Assembly (NCBI GenBank): GCA_900318265.1
Contig: ONKA01000014.1
Span: forward strand, 22,449-86,448
Length of the DNA: 64,000 nt
Direction: 5' to 3'
Origin: an uncultured Bacteroidales bacterium
GTDB lineage: Bacteria; Bacteroidota; Bacteroidia; Bacteroidales; F082
The translations under genes were made by a program, and so were the position numbers. Positions 50,475 through 58,661 of the stretch are shown in pieces. A model generated the notes under the pieces. It was given only the letters and a program-made list of their open reading frames with translations. It was not told the origin of the DNA and did no database searches. Position 1 is the first letter of the stretch. Every line of letters begins with the position of its first letter.

Positions 50475-51596
50475 ATGATCAAACGCGAACTTGAGAATAA
50501 GATTAGGCAGAGATTGTTTACCGGAAAGGCCATTATATTGATGGGCGCTCGCCAAGTGGGCAAAACCACTTTGTTGAGGCAACTTTTTGATGGGAATGAT
50601 GATGTTTATTGGATGAGCGGCGATGACAGCGACGTGAGAAGTTTGTTTGAAAACATTTCAGCGACACGGCTAAGGGCCGTCATGGGACACGGGCATATTC
50701 TTGTCGTGGACGAGGCGCAACGCATCACCGATATAGGTATCAAGCTGAAACTGGTGACAGACCAAATGCCCGATGTACAACTTGTCGCTACCGGAAGCTC
50801 ATCGTTCGATTTGGCCAACAAAGTCAACGAACCTCTAACAGGACGCAAATGGGAGTATAGGATGTTCCCGCTTTCTTTCTCGGAGATGGTGGCGCATATA
50901 GGCCTGCTTGAAGAGAAAAGAATGCTCCCTCATCGCCTTGTTTTCGGTAGCTATCCTGATGTGGTAACGCATCCTGGTGACGAAACCATCATTCTTAACC
51001 AACTGACAGAAAGTTATTTGTACAAAGACATATTGGAGTTCGACCGAATACACAAACCAGATAAGCTGATGAAACTGCTGCAGGCGCTTGCTTGGCAGAT
51101 AGGCTCTGAGGTTTCGTTCAATGAACTCGCCCAGCTCTGCGGCCTTGACGCAAAAACCGTGGAGAGCTATGTGACCATATTAGAGCAGGCTTATATCATT
51201 TTCCGCCTCGGTTCTTTCAGCCGTAACCTTCGCAATGAATTGAAATATAGCCGAAAAATCTATTTCTATGATAATGGAATACGCAACTCCTTGATACACA
51301 ACTTCACGCAAATCGAAAGCAGAAGCGATGCGGGTGAGCTTTTTGAGAACTATATGGTTTCGGAACGCATGAAGCACAAAGTCGTGACCGACAATTATGC
51401 AGGAAGCTGGTTTTGGCGCACTACGGCGCAAAAAGAGGTGGACTACATTGAGGAGAGAGATGGACAGATAATTGCTTTTGAGTTCAAATGGAATCCTTCA
51501 AAGAAGGCTTCAGCACCGCTCTCGTTCAGAAACGCTTATCCGGAAGCTGTTTTCTCTGTGATCAATCGCGATAATATCGAGGATTTCCTACTATAA
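50475..51596 (+). CDS. AAA ATPase with DUF4143 domain
   Basis: A 373-residue protein. Start 50475 (MIKRELENKIRQRLFTGKAI); the upstream in-frame Met lies in the promoter. Walker A is GARQVGKT (24-31), Walker B HILVVDEAQ and sensor 1 LVATGSSSFDL. The C-terminal domain (about 170-373) is DUF4143, a nuclease-like fold with EVDYIEERDGQIIAFEFKW that keeps the D-E-K pattern of restriction-like enzymes. Such ATPases occur in many copies in Bacteroidota and archaea; their role is unclear, possibly toxin- or defence-related. Neither a partner toxin nor an antitoxin is seen. Confidence 0.88.
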   Translation: MIKRELENKIRQRLFTGKAIILMGARQVGKTTLLRQLFDGNDDVYWMSGDDSDVRSLFENISATRLRAVMGHGHILVVDEAQRITDIGIKLKLVTDQMPDVQLVATGSSSFDLANKVNEPLTGRKWEYRMFPLSFSEMVAHIGLLEEKRMLPHRLVFGSYPDVVTHPGDETIILNQLTESYLYKDILEFDRIHKPDKLMKLLQALAWQIGSEVSFNELAQLCGLDAKTVESYVTILEQAYIIFRLGSFSRNLRNELKYSRKIYFYDNGIRNSLIHNFTQIESRSDAGELFENYMVSERMKHKVVTDNYAGSWFWRTTAQKEVDYIEERDGQIIAFEFKWNPSKKASAPLSFRNAYPEAVFSVINRDNIEDFLL

Positions 51597-51640
51597 TCCA
51601 CTATATTCCATTGTGCATCGATAGCGACACTATATCTTTG
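51589..51640 (+). promoter_or_regulatory. Promoter with 25-bp upstream element (copy 2)
   Basis: Element TACTATAATCCACTATATTC to CATTG (51589-51613), with TTG as -33 and TATCTTTG (51633-51640) 19 bases later. The element overlaps the stop of the ATPase gene and differs from copy 1 at two of 25 bases. Confidence 0.6.
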
Positions 51641-51665
51641 CAACCGCTATCAAAATCAACGCACT

Positions 51666-51848
51666 ATGGGATTCTTCATCTTTATTGATTGCCTTATCGG
51701 ACTGATTATCCTCATCAGGATTCATGCATCGTGGTGGGCCTGGCTCATTTATATCGTCAGTGTTTTGGTGTGGGTCGTGATTGGGGTTTCGTTTGATGGC
51801 GGGACCAAAGGAAATACTATCAACAAACAAAATCGAGAACAAGAATGA
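51666..51848 (+). CDS. Small two-helix membrane protein
   Basis: A 60-residue protein with two hydrophobic segments (FFIFIDCLIGLIILIRI and WAWLIYIVSVLVWVVIGVSF) and a polar tail (KGNTINKQNREQE). Its stop overlaps the next start by 4 bases (ATGA). No family recognised. It is supported by the promoter and the gene overlap. Confidence 0.55.
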   Translation: MGFFIFIDCLIGLIILIRIHASWWAWLIYIVSVLVWVVIGVSFDGGTKGNTINKQNREQE

Positions 51849-52105
51849 AAAACAGAATCAGAAACGTTTGGCGTCAGTTCAAAGAACTGTTCCAAAAGAA
51901 AGATGCCAAGGATATGGCCATGTTCCATTGCTCGGATTGCGGCAACAACTTCGAGGCGCAACGCCATATTACGAGAGAAAATTTCGACGATGAAAACTTG
52001 TCTATCACAATGATCTATTTCCCATCGAAATGCCAGAAATGCGGGAATTGGGCAACCACTCAAAAGACCATTCAAACTTTTCATGTACCATGTACCAAGG
52101 AATAA
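51845..52105 (+). CDS. Small zinc-ribbon-like protein
   Basis: An 86-residue protein with paired CxxC motifs CSDCG (about 29-33) and CQKCG (about 63-67), forming one predicted zinc ribbon, and a basic N-terminus. The end overlaps the next gene by 16 bases in a different frame. The pattern is like transcription- or ribosome-associated zinc ribbons, but no specific family is recognised. Confidence 0.6.
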   Translation: MKNRIRNVWRQFKELFQKKDAKDMAMFHCSDCGNNFEAQRHITRENFDDENLSITMIYFPSKCQKCGNWATTQKTIQTFHVPCTKE

Positions 52106-52575
52106 CAACTTTCAGTTGCACCGCTTGTGGTCATCAATTCAAATCGCATGATATTGAGTATCGTGCGACTGCTTTTTCCGTTCCGCAGCGTTGCCCAAAA
52201 TGTGGAAGCGTAAGGACGATGCCTGGCTTTTGGATTGAAGTCGATCACATGAAAACTGGCATAAACATTTATGAGTCCATTTGGGAAGAGATAGAGGAAG
52301 CAGAAAAAAAGCGAGAAGAACACCGCTTGCGCTCGGAAGAAAAGATGAAAGCAAATGAAGAAAAACAGAGGAAGAAACGAGCCAAGAAACGCAAACACAT
52401 GAGCCAGAAGCAACGAGAGGCGTATGACAAAAAGCAGGCAAAGGAAGCAGCAAAAAGAAGCAAGATCACGACCGATAACGAGCCGACGCATCAGGAAGAT
52501 ATCATTCTCCTTGGGCCGACATGGTTCCCGCCAGGCACGCCGCTAAGGGTCGATGAAGATAGCAAGCAGAACTAA
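52090..52575 (+). CDS. Zinc-ribbon and coiled-coil protein
   Basis: A 161-residue protein, start at 52090 (MYQGITTFSCTACGHQF); an in-frame upstream Met would run deeply into the previous gene. One zinc ribbon (CTACG at about 9-13, CPKCG at about 38-42) is followed by a very charged helix, EEIEEAEKKREEHRLRSEEK to KRAKKRKHMSQKQREAYDK, and a proline-rich end. The basic helix suggests RNA or ribosome contact. The frame is shifted relative to the preceding gene, suggesting translational coupling. Confidence 0.6.
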   Translation: MYQGITTFSCTACGHQFKSHDIEYRATAFSVPQRCPKCGSVRTMPGFWIEVDHMKTGINIYESIWEEIEEAEKKREEHRLRSEEKMKANEEKQRKKRAKKRKHMSQKQREAYDKKQAKEAAKRSKITTDNEPTHQEDIILLGPTWFPPGTPLRVDEDSKQN

Positions 52576-52681
52576 TGTCAATTTGAAGCGCATGGTCGGC
52601 GGTTTTTGACCTTCTTTTTATGGATGTTTTTAGCGGATTCAACTTTTTGTGTATCTTTACCGTCTCAAACAATTAAACTGT

Positions 52682-53755
52682 ATGAAAAAACTTATCACCA
52701 ACTTACTTGCCCTTTTGGGTCTGGCCACCGCCTGTGGCCAACAAGGTTATGAAAACGCCGATGTCAACGGCTTCGCGGAGCAGATTGTCGACCCCGATGT
52801 TGTATTGCTCGATGTGAGAACCGCCAAGGAATTCGACGAAGGCCATCTCCAGAAGGCCATCAATATTGATGTCACGCAAGATGGTTTTGTCGAGAAAGCG
52901 AAGTCGATGCTGCCTGCCGACAAAACGATCGCCGTGTATTGCCGTAGCGGTAAACGCTCGGCCCTTGCCGCAGGTGGGCTTACCAAGGAAGGCTACAAGG
53001 TCGTCAACCTCAAAGGCGGTATCATCGCTTGGAAAGAGGCGGGGATGCCTGTCGTGACCGAGAGCCCCATTGAGGATGACATCTACGAAGTCGACAGCTT
53101 CACTACCAAGAGTGGCAAGACGGTCAAGTTCCACGCCCTGGTTCATGCCTCCATGCGCATCGAATACGACGGCAAGGAGATACAAATCGACCCCGTGACG
53201 AAACTAGGGGAGAAGACCATCGACTACGCCGCGATGCCCAAGGCAGATTACCTCTTCGTCACCCATGAGCACCACGACCATTTCGACACGACCGCCATCC
53301 ATCTGTTGACGGGCGACAACACCCAGCTGATCACCAATCAACGTTGTGCCGAGATGCTTGGTTACGGCACGGTGATGACTAATGGTGATATGCTTCAACT
53401 GGCCACCGACATCACCCTTGAGGCCGTTCCCGCCTACAACATCACCGAAGGACATCAACAGTTCCACCCCAAGGGAAGGGACAACGGCTTCATCCTCACC
53501 CTCGATGGGTTGAGAATCTACATCGCCGGCGACACCGAAGACATACCCGAAATGGCCGAAATCAAAGACATCGATGTGGCTTTCATGCCTTGCAACCAAC
53601 CCTATACCATGACGGTCGAGCAACTCGTTAACGCGGCAAGGATAGTCAAGCCGAAAGTGCTGTTCCCTTACCATTACGGACAGACGGACGTCAGTGGCAT
53701 CCCGTCACAGCTTGAAAACGATGGGGTAGAGGTGAGGATTAGGCACTACGAATGA
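52682..53755 (+). CDS. Rhodanese-metallo-beta-lactamase fusion lipoprotein
   Basis: A 357-residue lipoprotein (signal MKKLITNLLALLGLATAC, Cys18; start 52682). Residues 25-130 are a rhodanese domain with active-site Cys87 in VYCRSGKRSA; residues 140-357 are a UlaG-like metallo-hydrolase with THEHHDHFD (HEHHDH at 195-200), GDTED for the metal site, and a final FPYHYGQTD motif. In other bacteria rhodanese and MBL domains are linked in persulfide dioxygenases, but those have the MBL domain first. Envelope location is unusual for a rhodanese. A TATCTTTA-like -7 box (52652-52659) precedes it. Confidence 0.85.
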   Translation: MKKLITNLLALLGLATACGQQGYENADVNGFAEQIVDPDVVLLDVRTAKEFDEGHLQKAINIDVTQDGFVEKAKSMLPADKTIAVYCRSGKRSALAAGGLTKEGYKVVNLKGGIIAWKEAGMPVVTESPIEDDIYEVDSFTTKSGKTVKFHALVHASMRIEYDGKEIQIDPVTKLGEKTIDYAAMPKADYLFVTHEHHDHFDTTAIHLLTGDNTQLITNQRCAEMLGYGTVMTNGDMLQLATDITLEAVPAYNITEGHQQFHPKGRDNGFILTLDGLRIYIAGDTEDIPEMAEIKDIDVAFMPCNQPYTMTVEQLVNAARIVKPKVLFPYHYGQTDVSGIPSQLENDGVEVRIRHYE

Positions 53756-53763
53756 TAAGTATT

Positions 53764-53838
53764 TGGCAGTCAGCTATCAGCTATCAGCCGTCAGCATCAG
53801 TGCTACCAAGCTGATAGCTGATGGCTGAAAGCTGACAG
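53764..53838. repeat. Inverted repeat of CAGCTATCAG units
   Basis: Arms GTCAGCTATCAGCTATCAGC and GCTGATAGCTGATGGCTG pair imperfectly around GTCAGCATCAGTGCTACCAA. Non-coding, between convergent genes, like other dispersed repeats in this window. Confidence 0.7.
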
Positions 53839-54753
53839 CTAAGATTTCCTTCCATTTTTAATCGCTGCAACCAAATCATCGCTGATGTTGTTCCCGATCT
53901 GGCGGCAGACGTCTTGGCTCCAGCGTTGCGCCATCGCAATGCGTGAGGCTTGGTCATCCATGCCTTGCAGCATTGCGTAAATGTAGCCCGCATTGAAATT
54001 GTCGCCCGCTCCGACTGTGCTGACGGTCTCAATGGCCTGTACGGGATAGGTCTCGCAGCCTTTGGGCGTATAGACGCGAATCAAGCGAGGTCCGTCGGTC
54101 AGGATCAAAGAGCGGCAATGGCGGCTCACCCGTTCATAGATGGCATCGCCATCATGCAGATCATACATGTAGTCGAAATCCTCCATTGAGCCACGCACCA
54201 CATTGGCTAGGCTCATGTTTTCTTCGATGTTGGACATTACCTCTGGCAAGTCGACGATATGGTTTTTGCGGAAGTTCACATCATAGTAGAGCCAAGCACC
54301 CGCCTCGTGTGCAGCCCTCAATAAACGGCCCACGACAGGACGAATGGCAGGGTTGATGGCAAAGAACGAGCCGAAGAGCACCACATCATCCTTACCTATT
54401 TGGGGTACGTTTCCATCCAACCTAACAGACGCATGATCCTTATAAAACAGGTATTGCGCGTCGTTGTGCTCGTCCAAGAAAGCCAGCGTGATATGCGACT
54501 TGGCCTTCTCGTGGCGGCAGACATATTCCGCCGACACGCCATTGTCGGTCAAGAAGCGGCAGATGATGTCGCCCACATGGTCGCCACCCACTTCGGTCAT
54601 CATGGCGCAGGGCACGCCGGCCCGTCCGAGCGAAACAATGCTGTTGAAGGTTGAGCCGCCAGGAACGGCTTTCTGCGGCTGGTCGTTCTTGAACAGGATG
54701 TCCAACACGGTCTCGCCTATGCCTATTACGCGTTTTTGTGTCATGCTATTCAT
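53839..54753 (-). CDS. PfkB-family carbohydrate kinase
   Basis: A 304-residue sugar kinase. The start at 54753 (MNSMTQKRVIGIGETVLDI) is preferred over the in-frame ATG at 54789. Motifs are GGSTFNSIVSLGRAGV (substrate), and STVGAGDNFNAGYIYAML (catalytic Asp in GAGD). Substrate range fits fructokinase or ribokinase-like; no sugar-specific residue can be read. It is divergent from the PNPOx gene with promoter boxes for both. Confidence 0.88.
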   Translation of the reverse strand: MNSMTQKRVIGIGETVLDILFKNDQPQKAVPGGSTFNSIVSLGRAGVPCAMMTEVGGDHVGDIICRFLTDNGVSAEYVCRHEKAKSHITLAFLDEHNDAQYLFYKDHASVRLDGNVPQIGKDDVVLFGSFFAINPAIRPVVGRLLRAAHEAGAWLYYDVNFRKNHIVDLPEVMSNIEENMSLANVVRGSMEDFDYMYDLHDGDAIYERVSRHCRSLILTDGPRLIRVYTPKGCETYPVQAIETVSTVGAGDNFNAGYIYAMLQGMDDQASRIAMAQRWSQDVCRQIGNNISDDLVAAIKNGRKS

Positions 54754-54778
54754 GTCTTTTTTTTTCTTTCGTATGCTG

Positions 54779-54786
54779 CAAAGATA
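54779..54786 (-). promoter_or_regulatory. -7 promoter box for the PfkB kinase
   Basis: TATCTTTG on the minus strand, 26 bases before the start. Confidence 0.65.
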
Positions 54787-54845
54787 CAAAAAATGCCGTT
54801 TTTCTACTGTGGGTTAATGAATATAGGTTTTTCGAGAATTTTTCG

Positions 54846-54853
54846 TATTTTTG
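54846..54853 (+). promoter_or_regulatory. -7 promoter box for the PNPOx-like gene
   Basis: TATTTTTG on the plus strand, 57 bases before the start. Confidence 0.6.
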
Positions 54854-54910
54854 GTCTCTGAAAGTACATCAAAAACAAAGCAAATAATCAACATTTAAAA
54901 CAAAACCACT

Positions 54911-55303
54911 ATGCAACGCGTATTTGACTTCTTGAAAGCTTGTGGCACTTACTACCTTGCCACAGTCGAAGGCGACCAGCCCAGAGTCAGGCCCTTCGGA
55001 ACCATCAACCTCTTTGAAAACAAGCTCTACATCCAAACCGGCCATATCAAACCCATTGCCCACCAAATCGAAGCCAATCCTAAGGTGGAGATTTGTGCCT
55101 TCAATGGCAAGGAATGGATTAGGGTGAGCGGCGTCCTGGTGGAAGACCCGAGAGTCGAGGCCAAGAAATCCATGCTCGATGCTTATCCCGAGTTGAGAGC
55201 CATGTACGACGAGAACGATGGCAATACCGCGGTCTATTACATCAAAGACGGTAAGGCCACTATCAGTTCATTCACCACCAAACCCGAAGAGATTACACTC
55301 TGA
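54911..55303 (+). CDS. Pyridoxamine 5'-phosphate oxidase-like flavoprotein
   Basis: A 130-residue split-barrel flavin-binding protein. Motifs TYYLATVEGDQPRVRPFGTI and LYIQTGHIKPIAHQIEANP are typical of the small PNPOx-like branch with FMN or F420-type cofactor. Full PdxH-type substrate residues are not present, so vitamin B6 oxidation is unlikely; a general reductase role is likelier. The stop TGA overlaps the next gene's ATG by one base (TGATG). Confidence 0.85.
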   Translation: MQRVFDFLKACGTYYLATVEGDQPRVRPFGTINLFENKLYIQTGHIKPIAHQIEANPKVEICAFNGKEWIRVSGVLVEDPRVEAKKSMLDAYPELRAMYDENDGNTAVYYIKDGKATISSFTTKPEEITL

Positions 55304-55950
55304 TGCCAGCGCCTATTATCAAGCAATCCTCCAGCAAGGTCTGTTACATGATCCTGCCCGAAGGAATCAAGGGTGATTTGTGTGATGGACTAAAAGAGCT
55401 GTCGGAAAAACTCGGCATCTCCATTGTCGTGATAGAGGATGTCAACTGGAACGACAACTTGACGCCGTGGCCAGCTGCGGGCGTATTCAAGAAAGCGAAA
55501 CCCTTTGGAGGAAAGGCGGCAGCTTTCCTCGACAAGCTGACCCATGAGATTATCCCTGAAGCAGAAAGGGATATGGGCATAGAGGATGCCGAGAGAACCC
55601 TCTTGGGTGTTTCGTTATCGGGTTTGTTTGCGGTATGGACAGCTTTCAATACCGATGCGTTCAGCAACATCATCTGTATATCAGGTTCGCTGTGGTACGA
55701 CGGATTCATCGAGTGGATGAAGGAACAAACGCCATCGCTTCAATTGAAGAAAATCTGCATGCTGTTGGGCGAAAAGGAGAAGAACGCCAAAGAAAAAAGG
55801 ATGTCGACAGTGGAGGAGAGGACCCTTGCTGCTGCCGACATCCTGAAGGAAAAAAGCCAAGCTAACGTTACATTTGAACTCGTCGAAGGAACACACTTCT
55901 CGCCTATACTACCGAGGATGGAGCGAGCGATGATGGCTTTAGAAGAATAG
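55303..55950 (+). CDS. Alpha/beta-fold esterase-like protein
   Basis: A 215-residue protein without signal peptide. Nucleophile elbow [11 protein letters not shown] (Ser near 109), a likely Asp/Glu region [10 protein letters not shown] and His in [14 protein letters not shown], as in small esterases of the IroE/Fes or putative hydrolase group. A His-adjacent pattern instead of a classic acid makes the triad uncertain. It is translationally coupled to the PNPOx-like gene. Confidence 0.72.
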   Translation: MPAPIIKQSSSKVCYMILPEGIKGDLCDGLKELSEKLGISIVVIEDVNWNDNLTPWPAAGVFKKAKPFGGKAAAFLDKLTHEIIPEAERDMGIEDAERTLLGVSLSGLFAVWTAFNTDAFSNIICISGSLWYDGFIEWMKEQTPSLQLKKICMLLGEKEKNAKEKRMSTVEERTLAAADILKEKSQANVTFELVEGTHFSPILPRMERAMMALEE

Positions 55951-55972
55951 AATTAGGAAGTGGACCTTCAAT

Positions 55973-56009
55973 AAAAAAAACCGATATAACTCGTTGTTAT
56001 ATCGGCTTT
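55973..56009. terminator. Bidirectional terminator
   Basis: CCGATATAAC (55981-55990), loop TCGTT, GTTATATCGG (55996-56005), preceded by eight A and followed by CTTTT. It serves both the plus-strand esterase gene and the minus-strand tRNA-Ser genes. Confidence 0.9.
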
Positions 56010-56011
56010 TG

Positions 56012-56097
56012 CGGAGAGAAAGGGATTCGAACCCTTGGAACGCAAAGCGTTCAACGGTTTTCGAGACCGCCCCGATCGACCACTCCGGCATCTCTCC
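56012..56097 (-). tRNA. tRNA-Ser (anticodon CGA)
   Basis: An 86-base class II tRNA: acceptor GGAGAGA/TCTCTCC, anticodon loop CTCGAAA, variable arm GAACGC..GCGTTC, T-arm GGGTTCGAATCCC, discriminator G. CCA is not encoded. Confidence 0.95.
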
Positions 56098-56150
56098 TTA
56101 CTGCCTTTCAGCAGGGTCTTTCATTATAAAGGCGACTCGCGCCGCCCTTG

Positions 56151-56235
56151 CGGAGACAGAGGGATTCGAACCCCCGAAGCCTTTCGGCTTAACGGTTTTC
56201 AAGACCGCCGCTATCGACCACTCAGCCATATCTCC
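56151..56235 (-). tRNA. tRNA-Ser (anticodon UGA)
   Basis: An 85-base class II tRNA: acceptor GGAGATA/TGTCTCC with one G-U, anticodon loop CTTGAAA, variable arm AAGCC..GGCTT, T-arm GGGTTCGAATCCC. CCA is not encoded. It precedes the CGA gene in the transcript. Confidence 0.95.
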
Positions 56236-56260
56236 GCTGTCCCGTTTGCACCGAAATCAT

Positions 56261-56268
56261 TATCTTTG
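56261..56268 (+). promoter_or_regulatory. -7 promoter box for the GWxTD gene
   Basis: TATCTTTG, 23 bases before the start. A TTTG lies 12 bases upstream, too close for a normal -33. Confidence 0.65.
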
Positions 56269-56291
56269 CAACATGAAATAATCTGTGCACT

Positions 56292-57770
56292 ATGAAAAGA
56301 TCATTTGTATTTATCATGCTGGCGCTCATGGCCTTGGCTGGCAATGCCCAAGTGAATGCCAAGCGCCTGAAGCCTTATCTTTCTACGACGACCTATTGTG
56401 TCCCCGGCATGACTCCGTTCGTTGAAAATGCCATCGCCATTGACAACCGTTCCGCGGTATATAAGGAGTTTGAACCTGGCAAGTTCAAGGCTACCGTGGA
56501 GATACAGACCATCTTCCGCCAAGAGGATAAGATCTGCGCTTTCTCCAAGATTGCCTTGGATAGCCCCGTGGTGACCGATACGACCAAGCTCGATGGCGCA
56601 TTCATCGACCAACAGCGCTTTTCGTTACCCAACGGCGAGTATAAGATGGAAATCAGCATAAAGGATATGAACGGTGGCGAAGCCTTGCCGGTGGAGGCCA
56701 TGAACTTGGAGGTCAACTATCCAGATGACGCTCCAGCCATCTCCGACATTCTGCTGTTTGATTCCTACGCGAAAGCCGAGAAGCAGACGGCTTGCTCCAA
56801 GAGCGGCTTCGACTTCCTGCCTCGCGTTTATCCCTTCTATGGTGCCAACGAGGACAAACTGCATTTCTATGCCGAGGTCTACAATAGCAACCAGCTGTAT
56901 GAAGAAGGCAAGTTCCTTGTCAATTATTACATCGAGACGGCCGAGTCGTCTAACAGAATGCAGAACTATTACTTCAACAAACGCTTCGATGTGAACAAGG
57001 TGAACGTGTTGCTCAATACCATCGACATCTCCGAATTGCCTTCGGGCAACTACTATCTTGTCGTTGAGATGCGTGACCGCAGCAACGAGTTGATTTGCTC
57101 CAAGAGTTGGTTCTTCCAACGCAGCAACCCCGATGTGGCATTCGATATGGAAGACCTTGCCGGTGTCAACGTGGCCAACACGTTTGTGGGCAACATTACC
57201 GAAATCGACACATTGCGCAAGTATATCCGTTATCTTGATCCGCTCTGTACAGAGTTGGAACGTAATTATTGCACCAATCTGGTAAAGACTGAGGACACGA
57301 AGACCATGCAACAGTTCCTCTTCAATTTCTGGAGCAAGCGTTCTCCGATGAATCCCAAACAAGGCTTTGAGGATTATCTGGCTGCCGTGCGCCGCGTCAA
57401 CATGTCATTCGGCACCACGGCGTTCCCCGGCTATCGTAGCGACCGCGGCTATGTGTTCCTGAAATATGGCCAGCCCGACAAGATTATGGAAGTGCCCGAT
57501 GAACCTGCCGCTCGTCCCTACGAGATTTGGCACTACTATCAGGTGGCCAATCAGCGCGACAAGAAGTTCGTTTTCATGGCTCCCGACCGCTCAACTAACG
57601 ACTATCAATTGATCCATTCCAACATGGTCGGCGAAATCAACAATCCGCGTTGGCCGATGGAAATCTATCAATTTGTTTATGGCCAAGGGTACGATCAAGG
57701 CGTTGACCAAACTGAATACGAGAGAGGATGGGGCTCGCATGCCGTCGAATTGTACAATAACCCGAGATAA
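56292..57770 (+). CDS. GWxTD-domain secreted protein
   Basis: A 492-residue protein with signal peptide (MKRSFVFIMLALMALAGNAQ). The C-terminal domain (about 350-492) has FWSKRSPMNPKQGFEDYLAA and PGYRSDRGYVFLKYGQPDKI, where the family usually has GWxTD; here the motif reads GYRSD. The N-terminal two-thirds are beta-rich with a few turns like AFDMEDLAGVNVA. GWxTD proteins are common in Bacteroidota, often in clusters with lipid or polysaccharide genes. It is followed 3 bases later by the acyltransferase gene, so is likely an operon. Confidence 0.85.
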   Translation: MKRSFVFIMLALMALAGNAQVNAKRLKPYLSTTTYCVPGMTPFVENAIAIDNRSAVYKEFEPGKFKATVEIQTIFRQEDKICAFSKIALDSPVVTDTTKLDGAFIDQQRFSLPNGEYKMEISIKDMNGGEALPVEAMNLEVNYPDDAPAISDILLFDSYAKAEKQTACSKSGFDFLPRVYPFYGANEDKLHFYAEVYNSNQLYEEGKFLVNYYIETAESSNRMQNYYFNKRFDVNKVNVLLNTIDISELPSGNYYLVVEMRDRSNELICSKSWFFQRSNPDVAFDMEDLAGVNVANTFVGNITEIDTLRKYIRYLDPLCTELERNYCTNLVKTEDTKTMQQFLFNFWSKRSPMNPKQGFEDYLAAVRRVNMSFGTTAFPGYRSDRGYVFLKYGQPDKIMEVPDEPAARPYEIWHYYQVANQRDKKFVFMAPDRSTNDYQLIHSNMVGEINNPRWPMEIYQFVYGQGYDQGVDQTEYERGWGSHAVELYNNPR

Positions 57771-57773
57771 GTC

Positions 57774-58661
57774 ATGGCCAAACTCGGATTTCATGTCTTG
57801 AAGCTTTGGGTGGCTTTTCTGTCCATCCATCCCTATTGGCTTCTCTATCTGAAGTCCGATTGCTATTTCTTTCTGCTCTATCACCTGTTACGCTATCGTC
57901 GTAAGGTAGTGAGGCAGAATTTGTTGCACTCTTTTCCCGATAAAGACGAGAAGGAGATCAAACGCATCGAAAAGCGTTTCTACCAAAATCTTTGCGACTT
58001 GTTTGTGGAGGCGCCTAAAATGCTGCGGATGAAGGCCAATGGCTATCAGAGCCGTATCACCTATACCAATCTTGAGCTTGCGCAACGCCTTTACGAGCAA
58101 GGCAAAAACGTGTTCTATGCCATCCCGCATTCGGGCAACTGGGAGTGGTTCGGCAAGATGATTCCTGGTTTTACCCAACATAAGGGCTTGGCGGTGTACA
58201 AGAGGGTGGAGAACCCCGTCTTCGAGCGACTGATGTTGTATATCCGCACTTGCGGCAGCACGTTGGAGATGGTGGAGTCGAATTCGGTGCTGAGGCGCTT
58301 GGCACAACTGCGAGGTACGACGAATGCCGTATTGATGATGGCCGATCAGACCTCGCATGGTCTAGCCACGGACTATTGGACGGAGTTCCTGCATCAAGAC
58401 ACGTGCTGGTTCACGGGTATCGAACGCATCGCCAAGAAGCTGGACTATGCCATTGTGTTTGTCGACATGAGAAGGCAGGGCAGGGGCCGCTATGAGGTGA
58501 GTTTCGAGTTGGTGACCGACAATCCCAAGGAAACGGCTGACGGAGAGATTATGGAACGTTATGTGCGTTGCGTGGAGCGTTTCATCGAGGCCAACCCCGA
58601 CAACTGGCTGTGGTCGCACCGTCGCTGGAAGCATGAAAGACCCCAAACTGTGAAAGTATGA
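57774..58661 (+). CDS. Lipid A-type lysophospholipid acyltransferase
   Basis: A 295-residue protein of the LpxL/HtrB family, which adds secondary acyl chains to lipid A from acyl-ACP. The catalytic HxxxxD/E motif is HSGNWEW near residue 121, after FYAIP; a C-terminal ANPDNWLWSHRRWKHERP is the family's final motif (E. coli LpxL has similar EP..W.HRRFK). One N-terminal hydrophobic segment anchors it to the inner membrane. It shares an operon with GWxTD and a glycosyltransferase. Confidence 0.9.
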   Translation: MAKLGFHVLKLWVAFLSIHPYWLLYLKSDCYFFLLYHLLRYRRKVVRQNLLHSFPDKDEKEIKRIEKRFYQNLCDLFVEAPKMLRMKANGYQSRITYTNLELAQRLYEQGKNVFYAIPHSGNWEWFGKMIPGFTQHKGLAVYKRVENPVFERLMLYIRTCGSTLEMVESNSVLRRLAQLRGTTNAVLMMADQTSHGLATDYWTEFLHQDTCWFTGIERIAKKLDYAIVFVDMRRQGRGRYEVSFELVTDNPKETADGEIMERYVRCVERFIEANPDNWLWSHRRWKHERPQTVKV

